Origin: Candidatus Binatia bacterium
GTDB lineage: Bacteria > Desulfobacterota > Binatia > UBA12015
Length of the DNA stretch: 64,000 nucleotides
Reading direction: 5' to 3'
Assembly: GCA_036563615.1 (NCBI GenBank)
Contig: DATCMB010000023.1
Location: 124,001 to 188,000 of the forward strand
The notes below the pieces were generated by a model. It searched no databases. It worked only from the letters and a program-made list of their open reading frames with translations, and had not been told where the DNA came from. This document shows positions 42,802-50,935 of the stretch, piece after piece (position 1 is the stretch's first letter; every line of letters starts with the position of its first letter). The translations under genes and the position numbers were made by a program.

Positions 42802-44213
42802 AGAACGGCACGGCGGTGGTCATCGGCGGCAGCATCGCCGGATCGTGTGCGGCGCGTGTTCTCGCCGATCACTTCGAGCGCGTCGTGGTGCTCGACCGCG
42901 ACGCCTTTCCGCAAGGTCCGCTCGGACGTCCGGGCGTGCCGCAGGGCCGTCACGTGCACACGCTGCTCGCGCGCGGCTGCGCCGAGCTCGAGCGTCTCTT
43001 TCCGGGATTCGAGGAGACGATGCTCGCGCGCGGCGCGATGCGCATCGACTTCGGGCTCGAGTTCGCGCGGCTCGGACGCGAGGGCTGGGCGCCGCGTCAG
43101 CCGGGCTCGGTGCCGACGCTGTTCGCGAGCCGCAACCTGCTCGAATCGATCGTGCGCGAAGCGCTCCGGCGCGTGCGGAACGTCGAGGTGCGCGAGCGCT
43201 CGACGGTGACCGGGCTGCGCGCGACCGACGGACCGGAGCGTCGCATCCGCGCGGTGTGCGTCTCCGGACCGGACGGCGAGCAAGAGCTCGCGGCGGACCT
43301 GGTCGTCGACGCCGGCGGACGCTCGTCGCACGCGCCCGAGTGGCTGCGCGAGCTCGGCTTCGAGCCGCCCGCCGAGACCGTGGTCGACTCGCACGCCGGC
43401 TACAGCACGCGCTGGTACGCGGCGCCGGCGCAGCTGCCGAGCGAGTGGTGGTGGAAGGCGATCTGGATCGAGTTCGACTTCGATCACCCCGAGTCGTCGT
43501 ACGCGGGCGTGCTGTTCCCGGTCGAGAACCGGCAGTGGATCGTGACCATCGCTGGCGCTTCGGGTCACTACCCGCCGAGCGACGAGGAAGGCTTCACGCG
43601 CGCGCTGCGCGAGCTGCGCTCGCCGATCCTCGCCGAGGCGGTCGCGCGCGCGACGCCGATCTCGAAGGTCTACTCGTACCGCGCGATGGCGAATCGGCAC
43701 CGGCACTACGAGCGCTGGCCGGTGCGCCTCGGCGGCTTCGTGGCCGTCGGCGACGCCGCGTGCACGTTCAACCCGGTCTACGGTCAGGGCATGACGTCGG
43801 GAGCGCTGTCGGCGCGCATCCTCGGCGACTGCCTCGCGCGCCACGACGCGCGCGCCGTCGACTTCCCGCGCCGCTTCTTCCGCGCGCAGGCACGCCTCCA
43901 GCGCGACGCCTGGACGATGGCGACCGGCGCCGACTTCCGCCTGAAGGCGACCGCGGGCAAGCGGCCGCTCGGGTTCAGCTGGTCGCTGCGCTACATGGAC
44001 GAGCTGTTCCACGCGACCTACGACGACCGCGCGCTGCGCACGCGCGTCTCCGAGGTGGTGAACATGCTGCGTCCGCCGTCGGCGCTGTTCTCGCCCGGCG
44101 TCGCGGCGAAGGTCCTGCTGCACGCGGCGCGCCGCGGCTTCCGGCCGATCCCGCCGGCGGACGAGGTGCCGGCTCTGCCGCCGCTCGACGTCGTGACCGA
44201 GCGCGCCGCCTGA
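42798..44213 (+). CDS. FAD-dependent monooxygenase/oxidoreductase (PHBH/UbiH-like)
   Basis: 471-residue flavoprotein. The dinucleotide-binding start is AVVIGGSIAGSCAARVLADH with the acidic end VVVLDRD. Then come PQGRHVHTLLARGCAELERL (family signature of this FAD oxidoreductase group), DLVVDAGGRSSHAPEW, and FVAVGDAACTFNPVYGQGMT, the second FAD motif (GDAA..P..GQG). It would hydroxylate or oxidise a hydrophobic substrate using FAD and probably NAD(P)H. Translationally coupled to the TetR gene. Confidence 0.9.
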   Translation: MKNGTAVVIGGSIAGSCAARVLADHFERVVVLDRDAFPQGPLGRPGVPQGRHVHTLLARGCAELERLFPGFEETMLARGAMRIDFGLEFARLGREGWAPRQPGSVPTLFASRNLLESIVREALRRVRNVEVRERSTVTGLRATDGPERRIRAVCVSGPDGEQELAADLVVDAGGRSSHAPEWLRELGFEPPAETVVDSHAGYSTRWYAAPAQLPSEWWWKAIWIEFDFDHPESSYAGVLFPVENRQWIVTIAGASGHYPPSDEEGFTRALRELRSPILAEAVARATPISKVYSYRAMANRHRHYERWPVRLGGFVAVGDAACTFNPVYGQGMTSGALSARILGDCLARHDARAVDFPRRFFRAQARLQRDAWTMATGADFRLKATAGKRPLGFSWSLRYMDELFHATYDDRALRTRVSEVVNMLRPPSALFSPGVAAKVLLHAARRGFRPIPPADEVPALPPLDVVTERAA

Positions 44214-44353
44214 CGAGCGCGTCGCCCGACGACGCCTCCTCGATCTCGATCCTCGCTCGCACGAGCGCCCTCGCGGCGCGCCGTCGCGCACGGTAGAAGC
44301 GCCGTGCACGCGCCGGCGAGCCTCGTCCGGCGCACCAACCCGCGAGGAGAATC

Positions 44354-45532
44354 ATGGAGCAGGCATACATCGTCGGCGCGGTGCGCACGCCCGTCGGGAG
44401 GCGCGGCGGCAAGCTGTCGGGCTGGCATCCCATCGACCTCGGCGCTGCGGTGCTCGACGAGCTGATCGCGCGCACCGGCGCCGACCCCGAGGCGATCGAC
44501 GACGTCATCTTCGGCTGCGTGAACCAGGTCGGCGCGCAGGCGGCGAACGTCGCGCGCAACGCGATCCTGGCGTCGAAGCTGCCGGAGTCGGTGCCCGGGA
44601 CGACGGTCGACCGTCAGTGCGGCTCGTCGCAGCAGGCGGTGCACTTCGCCGCGCAGGCGGTGATGGCCGGCGTGCACGACGTCGTGATCGCGGGCGGCGT
44701 CGAGGTGATGAGCCTGGTGCCGATCGGCGGCAACGCGATCGCCGGGCACAAGCTGGGCTACGGCGCGCCGTACGGCAAGGGCATGAAGCGTCGCTACCCG
44801 GGCGCCAAGTTCAGCCAGTTCGCCGGCGCCGAGATGCTCGCCCAGCAGCGCGGCCTCGACCGCGAGCGGCTCGACGCCTTCGGGCTCGCGAGCCACCAGA
44901 AGGCGGCGCGCGCGACCGACGAGGGACGCTTCGCGCGCGAGATCATGCCGATCGAGGTGACGCGCGAGGACGGCACCACCGAGACCATGACCGTCGACGA
45001 GGGCATCCGCCGCGACGCGAGCATGGAGGGCATGCGCGCGCTCAAGCCGCTCAGCGAGGTCGGGCTCCTGACCGCGGGCACGTCGAGCCAGATCTCCGAC
45101 GGCGCCGCAGCCCTGCTGATCGTGAACGAGCGCGGGCTCAAGCGTCTCGGCGCGAAGCCGCGCGCGCGCATCGCCGCGATGACGCTCGCGGGCGACGACC
45201 CGGTCGTCATGCTGTCGGCGCCGATCCCGGCGACGCACAAGCTGCTGCAGCGCTCGGGCATCAAGATGGCGGACATCGACCTCTACGAGGTCAACGAGGC
45301 GTTCGCGTCGGTGCCGCTCGCGTGGCTCGACGAGTTCCGCGACGCGGACCCCGAGCGCCTGAACGTCAACGGCGGCGCGATCGCGCTCGGCCACCCGCTC
45401 GGCTGCACGGGCGCGAAGCTGATGACGACGCTGCTGCACGAGCTCGAGCGCCGCAACGCGCGCTGGGGCCTGCAGACCATGTGCGAGGGCGGCGGTCTCG
45501 CCAACGCGACGCTGATCGAGCGTCTGTCGTGA
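44354..45532 (+). CDS. Acetyl-CoA C-acyltransferase (thiolase II, FadA5-like)
   Basis: 392-residue degradative thiolase cleaving 3-ketoacyl-CoA with CoA. The nucleophilic Cys is in TVDRQCGSSQQAVHFAAQAV (~residue 93). The His motif is NGGAIALGHPLGCTGAKLMT (~345), and the second Cys is in MCEGGGLANATLIERL near the end. The VPGTTVDRQCGSSQQA form is common in FadA5-type thiolases of steroid and branched-chain degradation (inference only). GAGGAGAATC precedes the ATG. Overlaps the SDR gene by 4 bases. Confidence 0.93.
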   Translation: MEQAYIVGAVRTPVGRRGGKLSGWHPIDLGAAVLDELIARTGADPEAIDDVIFGCVNQVGAQAANVARNAILASKLPESVPGTTVDRQCGSSQQAVHFAAQAVMAGVHDVVIAGGVEVMSLVPIGGNAIAGHKLGYGAPYGKGMKRRYPGAKFSQFAGAEMLAQQRGLDRERLDAFGLASHQKAARATDEGRFAREIMPIEVTREDGTTETMTVDEGIRRDASMEGMRALKPLSEVGLLTAGTSSQISDGAAALLIVNERGLKRLGAKPRARIAAMTLAGDDPVVMLSAPIPATHKLLQRSGIKMADIDLYEVNEAFASVPLAWLDEFRDADPERLNVNGGAIALGHPLGCTGAKLMTTLLHELERRNARWGLQTMCEGGGLANATLIERLS

Positions 45533-46293
45533 GCAAGGGCGCCATCATCACGGGCGCGACCTCCGGCATCGGTCGCGCCCTCGCCTGCGAGCTGGCGCGC
45601 CGCGGCTGGCAGCTCGGCCTGTGCGCGCGCCGCGGCGCGCAGCTCGAGGAGGTGCGGCGCGAGATCACCGGCGACACCGCGGGTGCGCGCGTCGAGACCG
45701 AGGTGCTCGACGTCACGGACGTCGACGCCGTGCAGGACGTGATCCCGCGCCTCGCGCAGCGCGTCGGCGACGTGCGGCTCGTCGTCGCCAACGCCGGCAT
45801 CGGCGGCCATCGTCTGGTCGGCGGCGACGGCTTCGCGCGCGACGTCGAGATCATGCGCACGAACCTGCTCGGCGCGATGGCGACGGTCGACGCGGCGGTG
45901 CGGCTGTTCCGCGCGCAGGGCGGCGGGCAGATCGTCGGCGTGTCGTCGGTCGCGGGCTACCGCGGCCTGCCGGGGAGTGCCGCGTACTCGGCGTCGAAGG
46001 CGGGGCTCAACGCCTATCTCGAGGCGGTGCGCGCCGAGGTGCAGGGCACAGGCATCACGGTCACGACGCTCGCGCCCGGCTACATCGACACGCCGATCAA
46101 CCAGCACATGAAGTCGCGCCCGTTCCTGGTCAGCCCCGAGCAGGGCGCGCGCGCTGCGGCCGACCTCATCGAGCGCGGCGTCAACGAGGCGACGGTGCCG
46201 GTGTTCCCCTGGAACGCGGTGTCGTTCGTGATGCGCAACCTGCCGGACTTCGTCTGGTACCGCGCGATGCGCGGCCAGGGCGAGCGCCGCTGA
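45529..46293 (+). CDS. Short-chain dehydrogenase/reductase
   Basis: 254-residue SDR with the full set of classical motifs: GAIITGATSGIGRALACELA (TGxxxGIG), VVANAGIGGH (NAG), IVGVSSVAGYRG (catalytic Ser) and YSASKAGLNAYLEAV (YxxxK), plus LAPGYIDTP. The GTG start at 45529 overlaps the thiolase stop (GTGA), so it is translationally coupled. Combined with a thiolase it could act as 3-hydroxyacyl-CoA dehydrogenase or on a related alcohol. C-terminal FPWNAVSFVMRNLPDFVWYR suggests peripheral membrane contact. Confidence 0.92.
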   Translation: MSKGAIITGATSGIGRALACELARRGWQLGLCARRGAQLEEVRREITGDTAGARVETEVLDVTDVDAVQDVIPRLAQRVGDVRLVVANAGIGGHRLVGGDGFARDVEIMRTNLLGAMATVDAAVRLFRAQGGGQIVGVSSVAGYRGLPGSAAYSASKAGLNAYLEAVRAEVQGTGITVTTLAPGYIDTPINQHMKSRPFLVSPEQGARAAADLIERGVNEATVPVFPWNAVSFVMRNLPDFVWYRAMRGQGERR

Positions 46294-46303
46294 CGGGGCG
46301 CGC

Positions 46304-47980
46304 TCAGCGCGCGCGCTCGAGCACGTAGATCGCGCCCGAGCGTCCGAGCCAGCGCTCGTAGGGCACGCGGTCGAGGATCGTCCAGCCCGGCAGCGGCTGG
46401 TTCGCGAGCTGGTAGGGGAGGATGCCTCCCTCGTCGGTGAGCCACGGGAAGACGACGCGGCCGTCGGCGGCGCGCGGCTGCTGGTCGGGCTCGCGCACGA
46501 AGTGCAGCCAGCCGTTGACGACGTAGCCGCCGTCGATCTGCGCGTCCGGCACGCCGCGCGCGCGTAGCCGCGCGACCCCTTCCCACAAGGCGCCGCCGTA
46601 GGCGAGGTGGTCGCGCACGCCGACCGCGCTCACCAGCGCGAAGACGATCACGCCGGCGAGCGCGACCCCCGGGCGCAGCCGCGGCCGCGCCGCCAGCGCG
46701 AGCGCGACCAGCAGCGGCAGCAGCGGCAGCATGTAGCGGTCGTAGAACAGCCACAGCACCGCGATCAGACCGAGGTGACCCGCGGCCGACCAGGCGAGGA
46801 ACGCTTCCTCCGCGCGCAGCGGTCGCAGCGCGAGCGCCAGCACGACGGCGAAGGCGACGAAGGCGACCACGGTCACCGCGGCGCTCGCCCACGCCGGCAC
46901 GACGAGATCCGGCTTCCCTGCGACCAGCGACTCGCTCGCGCCGAGCTCGGTCCACGTCCAGGTGAAGGTCGGCGCGAGCGGCGGCGGCCAGTCGACGCTC
47001 GCGAGCCACGCGACGACGACCGCGAGCGCGAGCACGCCGAGCACCGGCAGCGCGCGGCGCAGCGTCGCGCGATCCGCGATCGCAGCCGCGAGCGGGACGA
47101 GCGCGAGCCCGACCGAGCCCGCGGCGAAGAGCAGCGCCTGCAGCGTGAGCTCCGGACGCCCGAACAGCGTCTCGAGGATCCAGCGCCTGCGGAAGGTCGG
47201 CGAGCCGACGACGTGCGACAGGTCGGCGACGCGCAGCGCTACCGCGTCGTTCCACGCGAGGAGCAGCGCGAGGAAGACGACGGGTGCGGCCGCGGCGAGG
47301 AGCCGCCGCGGGCGCCGTCCCCACGCGCCGGCGTGCAGCGCGAGCGTCACCGTCGCCGCGATCGGCGCCGCGACCGCGACGACGCGCACCGCGCAGGCGA
47401 CGCACGCGAGCACGACGAACGCCGCGAGCCAGGCGTCGCTTCGCCGCCGCAGCGCGACGACGAAGCAGAGCGACGCCCAGAGCAGGGCTGCGACCATCGG
47501 CACGTCGGTCATGAACGTCGTCGCGAGCACGACGAAGACGGGGTTCGCCGCGACGAGTGCCGTGCCGAGGAACGCGTCGCGGCGCGCGACACCGAGCTCG
47601 CGCAGCAGGAGCTGCAGCGCGCACAGCCCGAGCACCGCCGCGACCCAGGTCGAGACGCGCAGCGCGACGAACGAGAAGCCGACCGGCCACGCGAACAGCG
47701 CGCCCCACAGGGTCTGCGCGACGTTCGGGTGCGCCGACCACTCGAGGATGTGCAGCCCGCGCCCTGCGAGCAGCTCCTCGACCGACCAGGCGTAGACCCA
47801 GTCGTCGACGAACGGCGCGTCCTGGAAGGGGCGCAGGACGAGCGCGACGAGAAGCCCGACGGCGAGGATCCAGCCGGCGTCCGCGAGCGCGAGCGGTGAG
47901 GGCGCGTGTGCGTCGCGCGGGCGCGCTCCCGCTTCGCGTGTCGTCGTCACGGGCGTCGTGGCCGTCGTCGGCTGCCTCAC
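46304..47980 (-). CDS. GT-C glycosyltransferase (family 39/83-like) membrane protein
   Basis: 558-residue protein with about 11-12 hydrophobic segments. The first loop contains QDAPFVDDWVYAWSVEELLA, where an Asp pair marks the catalytic loop of GT-C (ArnT/PMT-like) enzymes. GRGLHILEWSAHPNVAQTLW and FDYDRYMLPLLPLL-like helix ends are also typical, with a C-terminal soluble domain including DAQIDGGYVVNGWLHFV. It would move a sugar from a polyprenyl-phosphate donor to a lipid or protein on the outer face of the inner membrane. Convergent with the SDR gene (10-base gap). Confidence 0.83.
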   Translation of the reverse strand: MRQPTTATTPVTTTREAGARPRDAHAPSPLALADAGWILAVGLLVALVLRPFQDAPFVDDWVYAWSVEELLAGRGLHILEWSAHPNVAQTLWGALFAWPVGFSFVALRVSTWVAAVLGLCALQLLLRELGVARRDAFLGTALVAANPVFVVLATTFMTDVPMVAALLWASLCFVVALRRRSDAWLAAFVVLACVACAVRVVAVAAPIAATVTLALHAGAWGRRPRRLLAAAAPVVFLALLLAWNDAVALRVADLSHVVGSPTFRRRWILETLFGRPELTLQALLFAAGSVGLALVPLAAAIADRATLRRALPVLGVLALAVVVAWLASVDWPPPLAPTFTWTWTELGASESLVAGKPDLVVPAWASAAVTVVAFVAFAVVLALALRPLRAEEAFLAWSAAGHLGLIAVLWLFYDRYMLPLLPLLVALALAARPRLRPGVALAGVIVFALVSAVGVRDHLAYGGALWEGVARLRARGVPDAQIDGGYVVNGWLHFVREPDQQPRAADGRVVFPWLTDEGGILPYQLANQPLPGWTILDRVPYERWLGRSGAIYVLERAR

Positions 47981-48094
47981 GGCCGACGAGATAGCGGAAG
48001 CGTGCCCGCAGCGCTGCGGCGGTCACGTCGCGCGCGCCGCGCTCCAGCGCTCGGCATGGCGCGACGACGGCGCGCGGCGATCCGCGACGAGCCG

Positions 48095-48532
48095 CTACAG
48101 CTCCTTGCGCATCGGCAGGTGCGGGATGCCGCCCTCGACGAAGCGCTCGCCGCAGACCACGTAGCCGAGACGCTCGTAGAACGACACGACGCGCTCCTGC
48201 GCGTGCACCAGCACGCTGCGCAGGCCCTGCGCGCGCGCCCCGAGCTCGAGCACGTCCATCAGCTTGCGACCGGCGCCGTGGCCGCGGAAGTCCTCGAGCA
48301 CCGCGAGGCGCTCGGCCTTCGCCTGGCCGTCGACGATGCGCAGGCGCGCGGTGCCGATCGGCATGCCGCTCACCCAGGCGAGGAAGTGCGTGCAGGACTC
48401 GTCGAGCCCGTCGTTCTCGACCTCGTCCGGCACGCCCTGCTCGTCGACGAACACCGCCTGGCGCAGCGCGCGGCAGATCGACAGGTTCTCGATGCCGACG
48501 GCGTCGGCTTCGATCTGGTTCGAAACAGGCAT
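48095..48532 (-). CDS. GNAT family N-acetyltransferase (ElaA-like)
   Basis: 145-residue acetyl-CoA-dependent acyltransferase fold. ALRQAVFVDEQGVPDEVEND, GTARLRIVDGQAKAERLAVL and FRGHGAGRKLMDVLELGARA (acetyl-CoA loop RGxGxG/A) with VSFYERLGYVVCGERFVEGG at the C-terminus match the ElaA/YjcF-type GNAT group. The substrate is unknown. Start at ATG 48532 gives MPVSNQIEADAVG; upstream codons are Arg/Pro-rich and unlike the family. Confidence 0.9.
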   Translation of the reverse strand: MPVSNQIEADAVGIENLSICRALRQAVFVDEQGVPDEVENDGLDESCTHFLAWVSGMPIGTARLRIVDGQAKAERLAVLEDFRGHGAGRKLMDVLELGARAQGLRSVLVHAQERVVSFYERLGYVVCGERFVEGGIPHLPMRKEL

Positions 48533-48678
48533 GGCTACAGGCCCAGTGTGGCGCGGATGGCGCGCGATGTCACGGTGGGCGACATCACCAGGGCATGGAC
48601 GAGCGCATCGGTTCCATGCTTCACCTGAAGGACGACCGCGTCCCGCGGGCGTCGGGTAGCGGAGGAGGAGCATCGAGG

Positions 48679-49512
48679 ATGAGTCATTCGTTCATTTCGC
48701 GGCGCGTGCCGCGCGGGTTGCAGGTGGCGCTGGTCGTGGCGCTGGCGCTCGCCGTCGGCGAAGCCTTCGCCGCCGAGCAGAAGCCGGCCGCGGACGCCGC
48801 GCCGAAGCCGCCGGCCGAGCTCAGGGTCGGCGTCGCGACGAACTACCCGCCGATCATCTTCGAGGAGAACGGCGAGGTGGTCGGCGTCGAGGCGGATCTC
48901 GCGCGCAAGCTCGGCGAGCAGCTGCCGACCAAGATCACCTTCGTGCAGCTCGAGTGGGACGAGCTCTGGCCCGCGCTGCGCGACAAGAAGATCGACGTCG
49001 TCATGTCGGGCGTGTCGATCACCGATCGGCGCAGCAACCTGGTCGCGTTCACCGATCCGTACCTGCGCGTCGGCCAGATGGCGCTGATCCGCAAGAAGGA
49101 CATGGCCGAGCTGTCGGCGCCGGACGCGATGAGCAAGCCCGGGCGCAAGATCGGCGTCGAGAAGAACACGACGGGCGAGGCGTACGCGCGCCGGCACCTC
49201 GACGAGGCGGAGATCGTCTCCTACGACTCGGTCGACCTCGCGCTCGCCGGCCTGCGCGGCGGCGAGGTCGACTACTTCATCCACGACGCGCCGACCGTCT
49301 GGCGCGTCGTCGGCCGCCCGCCGAAGGAAGATCCCGAGCTCGTCGGCCTCTACCGGCCGCTCACCGACGAGTACCTGGCGTGGGCGATCCGCAAGGAGGA
49401 CGCGGGCACGCTCGGCGTCCTGCTCGATGAGAAGATCGAGCAGTGGCAGAAGGACGGCGAGCTGCAGGCGGTCATCGATCGCTGGATCCCGGTGACCAAG
49501 GTCAGCAAGTAG
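48679..49512 (+). CDS. Periplasmic amino-acid-type substrate-binding protein (SBP_bac_3)
   Basis: 277-residue exported binding protein. Signal peptide GLQVALVVALALAVGEAFAA; mature fold with LRVGVATNYPPIIFEENGEV, GVEADLARKLGEQLPTKITF, WDELWPALRDKKIDVVMSGV and SITDRRSNLVAFTDPYLRVG, typical of polar amino-acid or dicarboxylate-type binding proteins. The C-terminal hinge segment is WAIRKEDAGTLGVLLDEKIE. No ABC permease or ATPase is adjacent, so it could serve a distant transporter or be an enzyme-like cyclohexadienyl-dehydratase relative. GGAGGAGGAG precedes the ATG. Confidence 0.88.
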   Translation: MSHSFISRRVPRGLQVALVVALALAVGEAFAAEQKPAADAAPKPPAELRVGVATNYPPIIFEENGEVVGVEADLARKLGEQLPTKITFVQLEWDELWPALRDKKIDVVMSGVSITDRRSNLVAFTDPYLRVGQMALIRKKDMAELSAPDAMSKPGRKIGVEKNTTGEAYARRHLDEAEIVSYDSVDLALAGLRGGEVDYFIHDAPTVWRVVGRPPKEDPELVGLYRPLTDEYLAWAIRKEDAGTLGVLLDEKIEQWQKDGELQAVIDRWIPVTKVSK

Positions 49513-49524
49513 AGGGAGCCGGAC

Positions 49525-49833
49525 GTGTTCGACCGCGTCGTCCTGGTCAAGCTCAAGAAAGAGTACGCGAACCCGGCGGCGCGCGCCGAGATCGCGCAGC
49601 GCGCGCTCGAGGTGCTGCGCCCGCTGCCGGGCGTGGTGTCGGTCACCACGGGCGGCCCGGGCGACGCCGCGAGCGAGGCGTCGTGGGACGTCAACATCAC
49701 GGTGCGCTTCGCGAGCCTCGCCGACTTCGAGACCTACCGCGCGCACCCCGAGCACCGACGCTTCGCGGACGAGTACCTCGCGCCGCGCAGCGAGGTGCGC
49801 AAGGCCTGGACCTTCGAGGTCGAGACGCGCTGA
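49525..49833 (+). CDS. Dabb (stress-responsive A/B barrel) domain protein
   Basis: 102-residue ferredoxin-like alpha/beta-barrel protein, GTG start preceded by AGAGGGAGCCGGAC. MFDRVVLVKLKKEYA, LRPLPGVVSVTTGGPGD, SWDVNITVRFASLADFETYR and HRRFADEYLAPRSEVRKAWT match the Dabb pattern (dimeric barrel, His/Tyr near the cavity). Function is usually unknown; some members cyclise polyketides or respond to stress. It lies 12 bases after the binding-protein gene and may be co-transcribed. Confidence 0.85.
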   Translation: MFDRVVLVKLKKEYANPAARAEIAQRALEVLRPLPGVVSVTTGGPGDAASEASWDVNITVRFASLADFETYRAHPEHRRFADEYLAPRSEVRKAWTFEVETR

Positions 49834-49911
49834 CGCGCGCGCACGTCGCGCGCGGAAGCCGCGCGTGACGCAAGCGTGCTAACGAACGACCAGCCGCCCG
49901 GCGCCGCGCGC

Positions 49912-50205
49912 TCAGCGCGCCGCGGCGCCGGGACGCGGCTTGCCGAGCAGCGCGATGAGCTCCTTGTCGTTGCGGCGCACGGCGTCGCGCGCGCCGTTCT
50001 TCGACCACATGCGGCGCGTGCCGGCGCACGTCGGGCAATCCGACGGCGTCGCGGTGTCGCGTGCGGCACGCGCAGCGCGCGCCGCCGCGCGACAATCCGG
50101 ACAGTCGATCTCGCGGTAGCCGTTCTCGCCGGCCAGCACCACGGCCAGCTTGCGGGTCAGCAGGGCCGCGAGCTTCTCGAGCTCTTCGCGCTCCTCGCGC
50201 GTCAT
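49912..50205 (-). CDS. Small zinc-ribbon protein of unknown function
   Basis: 97-residue protein. An N-terminal helix MTREEREELEKLAALLTRKL precedes a four-Cys zinc ribbon: IDCPDCRAAA and SDCPTCAGTRRMW. The C-terminal part is basic and short. Such treble-clef or rubredoxin-like knuckles bind zinc and often nucleic acid or protein partners. It lies 84 bases after the RRM protein gene on the same strand and may be on its transcript. No family is recognised. Confidence 0.7.
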   Translation of the reverse strand: MTREEREELEKLAALLTRKLAVVLAGENGYREIDCPDCRAAARAARAARDTATPSDCPTCAGTRRMWSKNGARDAVRRNDKELIALLGKPRPGAAAR

Positions 50206-50289
50206 GCGTCTTCCTCTCCGTGCGTCGCGGACACACGACCTCCTGCGAGGCCGCGACGTCCGCACCGCACGTTTCGTTGGGAGTTCTTC

Positions 50290-50652
50290 TTAGAAGCGGG
50301 TGCCGCGGCCGCCGCCGAAGCCGCCCGCGCTGCGACCGCGACCGGCGCCGGCGCCGCCACGACCGCCGAAGCCGCCACCGCCGCCCATGCCGCGCGGCCG
50401 GTCGTCACGCGGCTTCGCCTCGTTCACCGTGAGCGGGCGTCCGCCGTGCTGCTGGCCGTTGAGCGCGTTGATCGCCGCTTCGGCCTCCTCGAACGAGCTC
50501 ATCTCGACGAAGCCGAACCCGCGGCTGCGGCCGCTCTCGCGGTCGCTGACGACGGTCGCGCTCTCGACCGTTCCGAAGTCGGCGAAGATGCGCTCGAGGG
50601 CCGACGAGTCGACGCTGAATGGCAGATTGCCCACGTACAGCTTCCTACCCAT
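50290..50652 (-). CDS. RRM-domain RNA-binding protein with Gly-rich tail
   Basis: 120-residue single-RRM protein. RNP2 is KLYVGNLPFSV (residues 4-14) and RNP1 is RSRGFGFVEM (~44-53), each with the aromatic residues that stack on RNA bases. The C-terminal ~35 residues are Gly/Arg-rich (GGGGGFGGRGGAGAGRGRSA), as in bacterial Rbp/cold-shock-type RRM proteins. It probably binds single-stranded RNA and may be induced by cold. The long upstream region has an inverted repeat at 50701-50721. Confidence 0.93.
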   Translation of the reverse strand: MGRKLYVGNLPFSVDSSALERIFADFGTVESATVVSDRESGRSRGFGFVEMSSFEEAEAAINALNGQQHGGRPLTVNEAKPRDDRPRGMGGGGGFGGRGGAGAGRGRSAGGFGGGRGTRF

Positions 50653-50700
50653 GAAATCTGTCTCCCAATCGTGCGGGGTTCGCTGCGGGCCCTGGTTTTA

Positions 50701-50721
50701 CTTTCAAGCCGCGATTGAAAG
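50701..50721 (-). promoter_or_regulatory. Inverted repeat upstream of the RRM gene
   Basis: CTTTCAA (50701-50707) and TTGAAAG (50715-50721) form a perfect 7-bp inverted repeat with a 7-base spacer, 49 bases ahead of the RRM start codon in an AT-richer stretch. It could be an operator or an RNA hairpin in the leader of this likely cold-responsive gene. The rest of the 283-base spacer (50,653-50,935) contains no gene I can support. Confidence 0.4.
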
Positions 50722-50853
50722 AGGCCGTTGTTCGTGGCCCACGAAGGCAGGAAAGCGATCAAGTACCGGTGCGGGCAGGAACGACTCTGCGCCGTACGCG
50801 ACTCGTTCGACGAACCAACCGTGACCGGGCATAGCACGACTTCGCGTCCGGTA

Positions 50854-50890
50854 CAGCAGCCCTGCGCGAGAAAATCGCGCAGGGCTGCTG
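50854..50890 (-). terminator. 16-bp perfect-stem hairpin downstream of secreted hydrolase gene
   Basis: CAGCAGCCCTGCGCGA (50854-50869) pairs perfectly with TCGCGCAGGGCTGCTG (50875-50890), with a 5-base loop GAAAA. It starts 45 bases beyond the stop of the minus-strand gene at 50936. On that strand the loop reads TTTTC. There is no T-run after the stem, so it may act as a Rho-linked or RNA-stabilising hairpin as well as a terminator. Confidence 0.7.
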
Positions 50891-50935
50891 TCGCCCGTCA
50901 CGTCGTCTAGCGGTTGTGCCAGCGGCTGTGATTCC

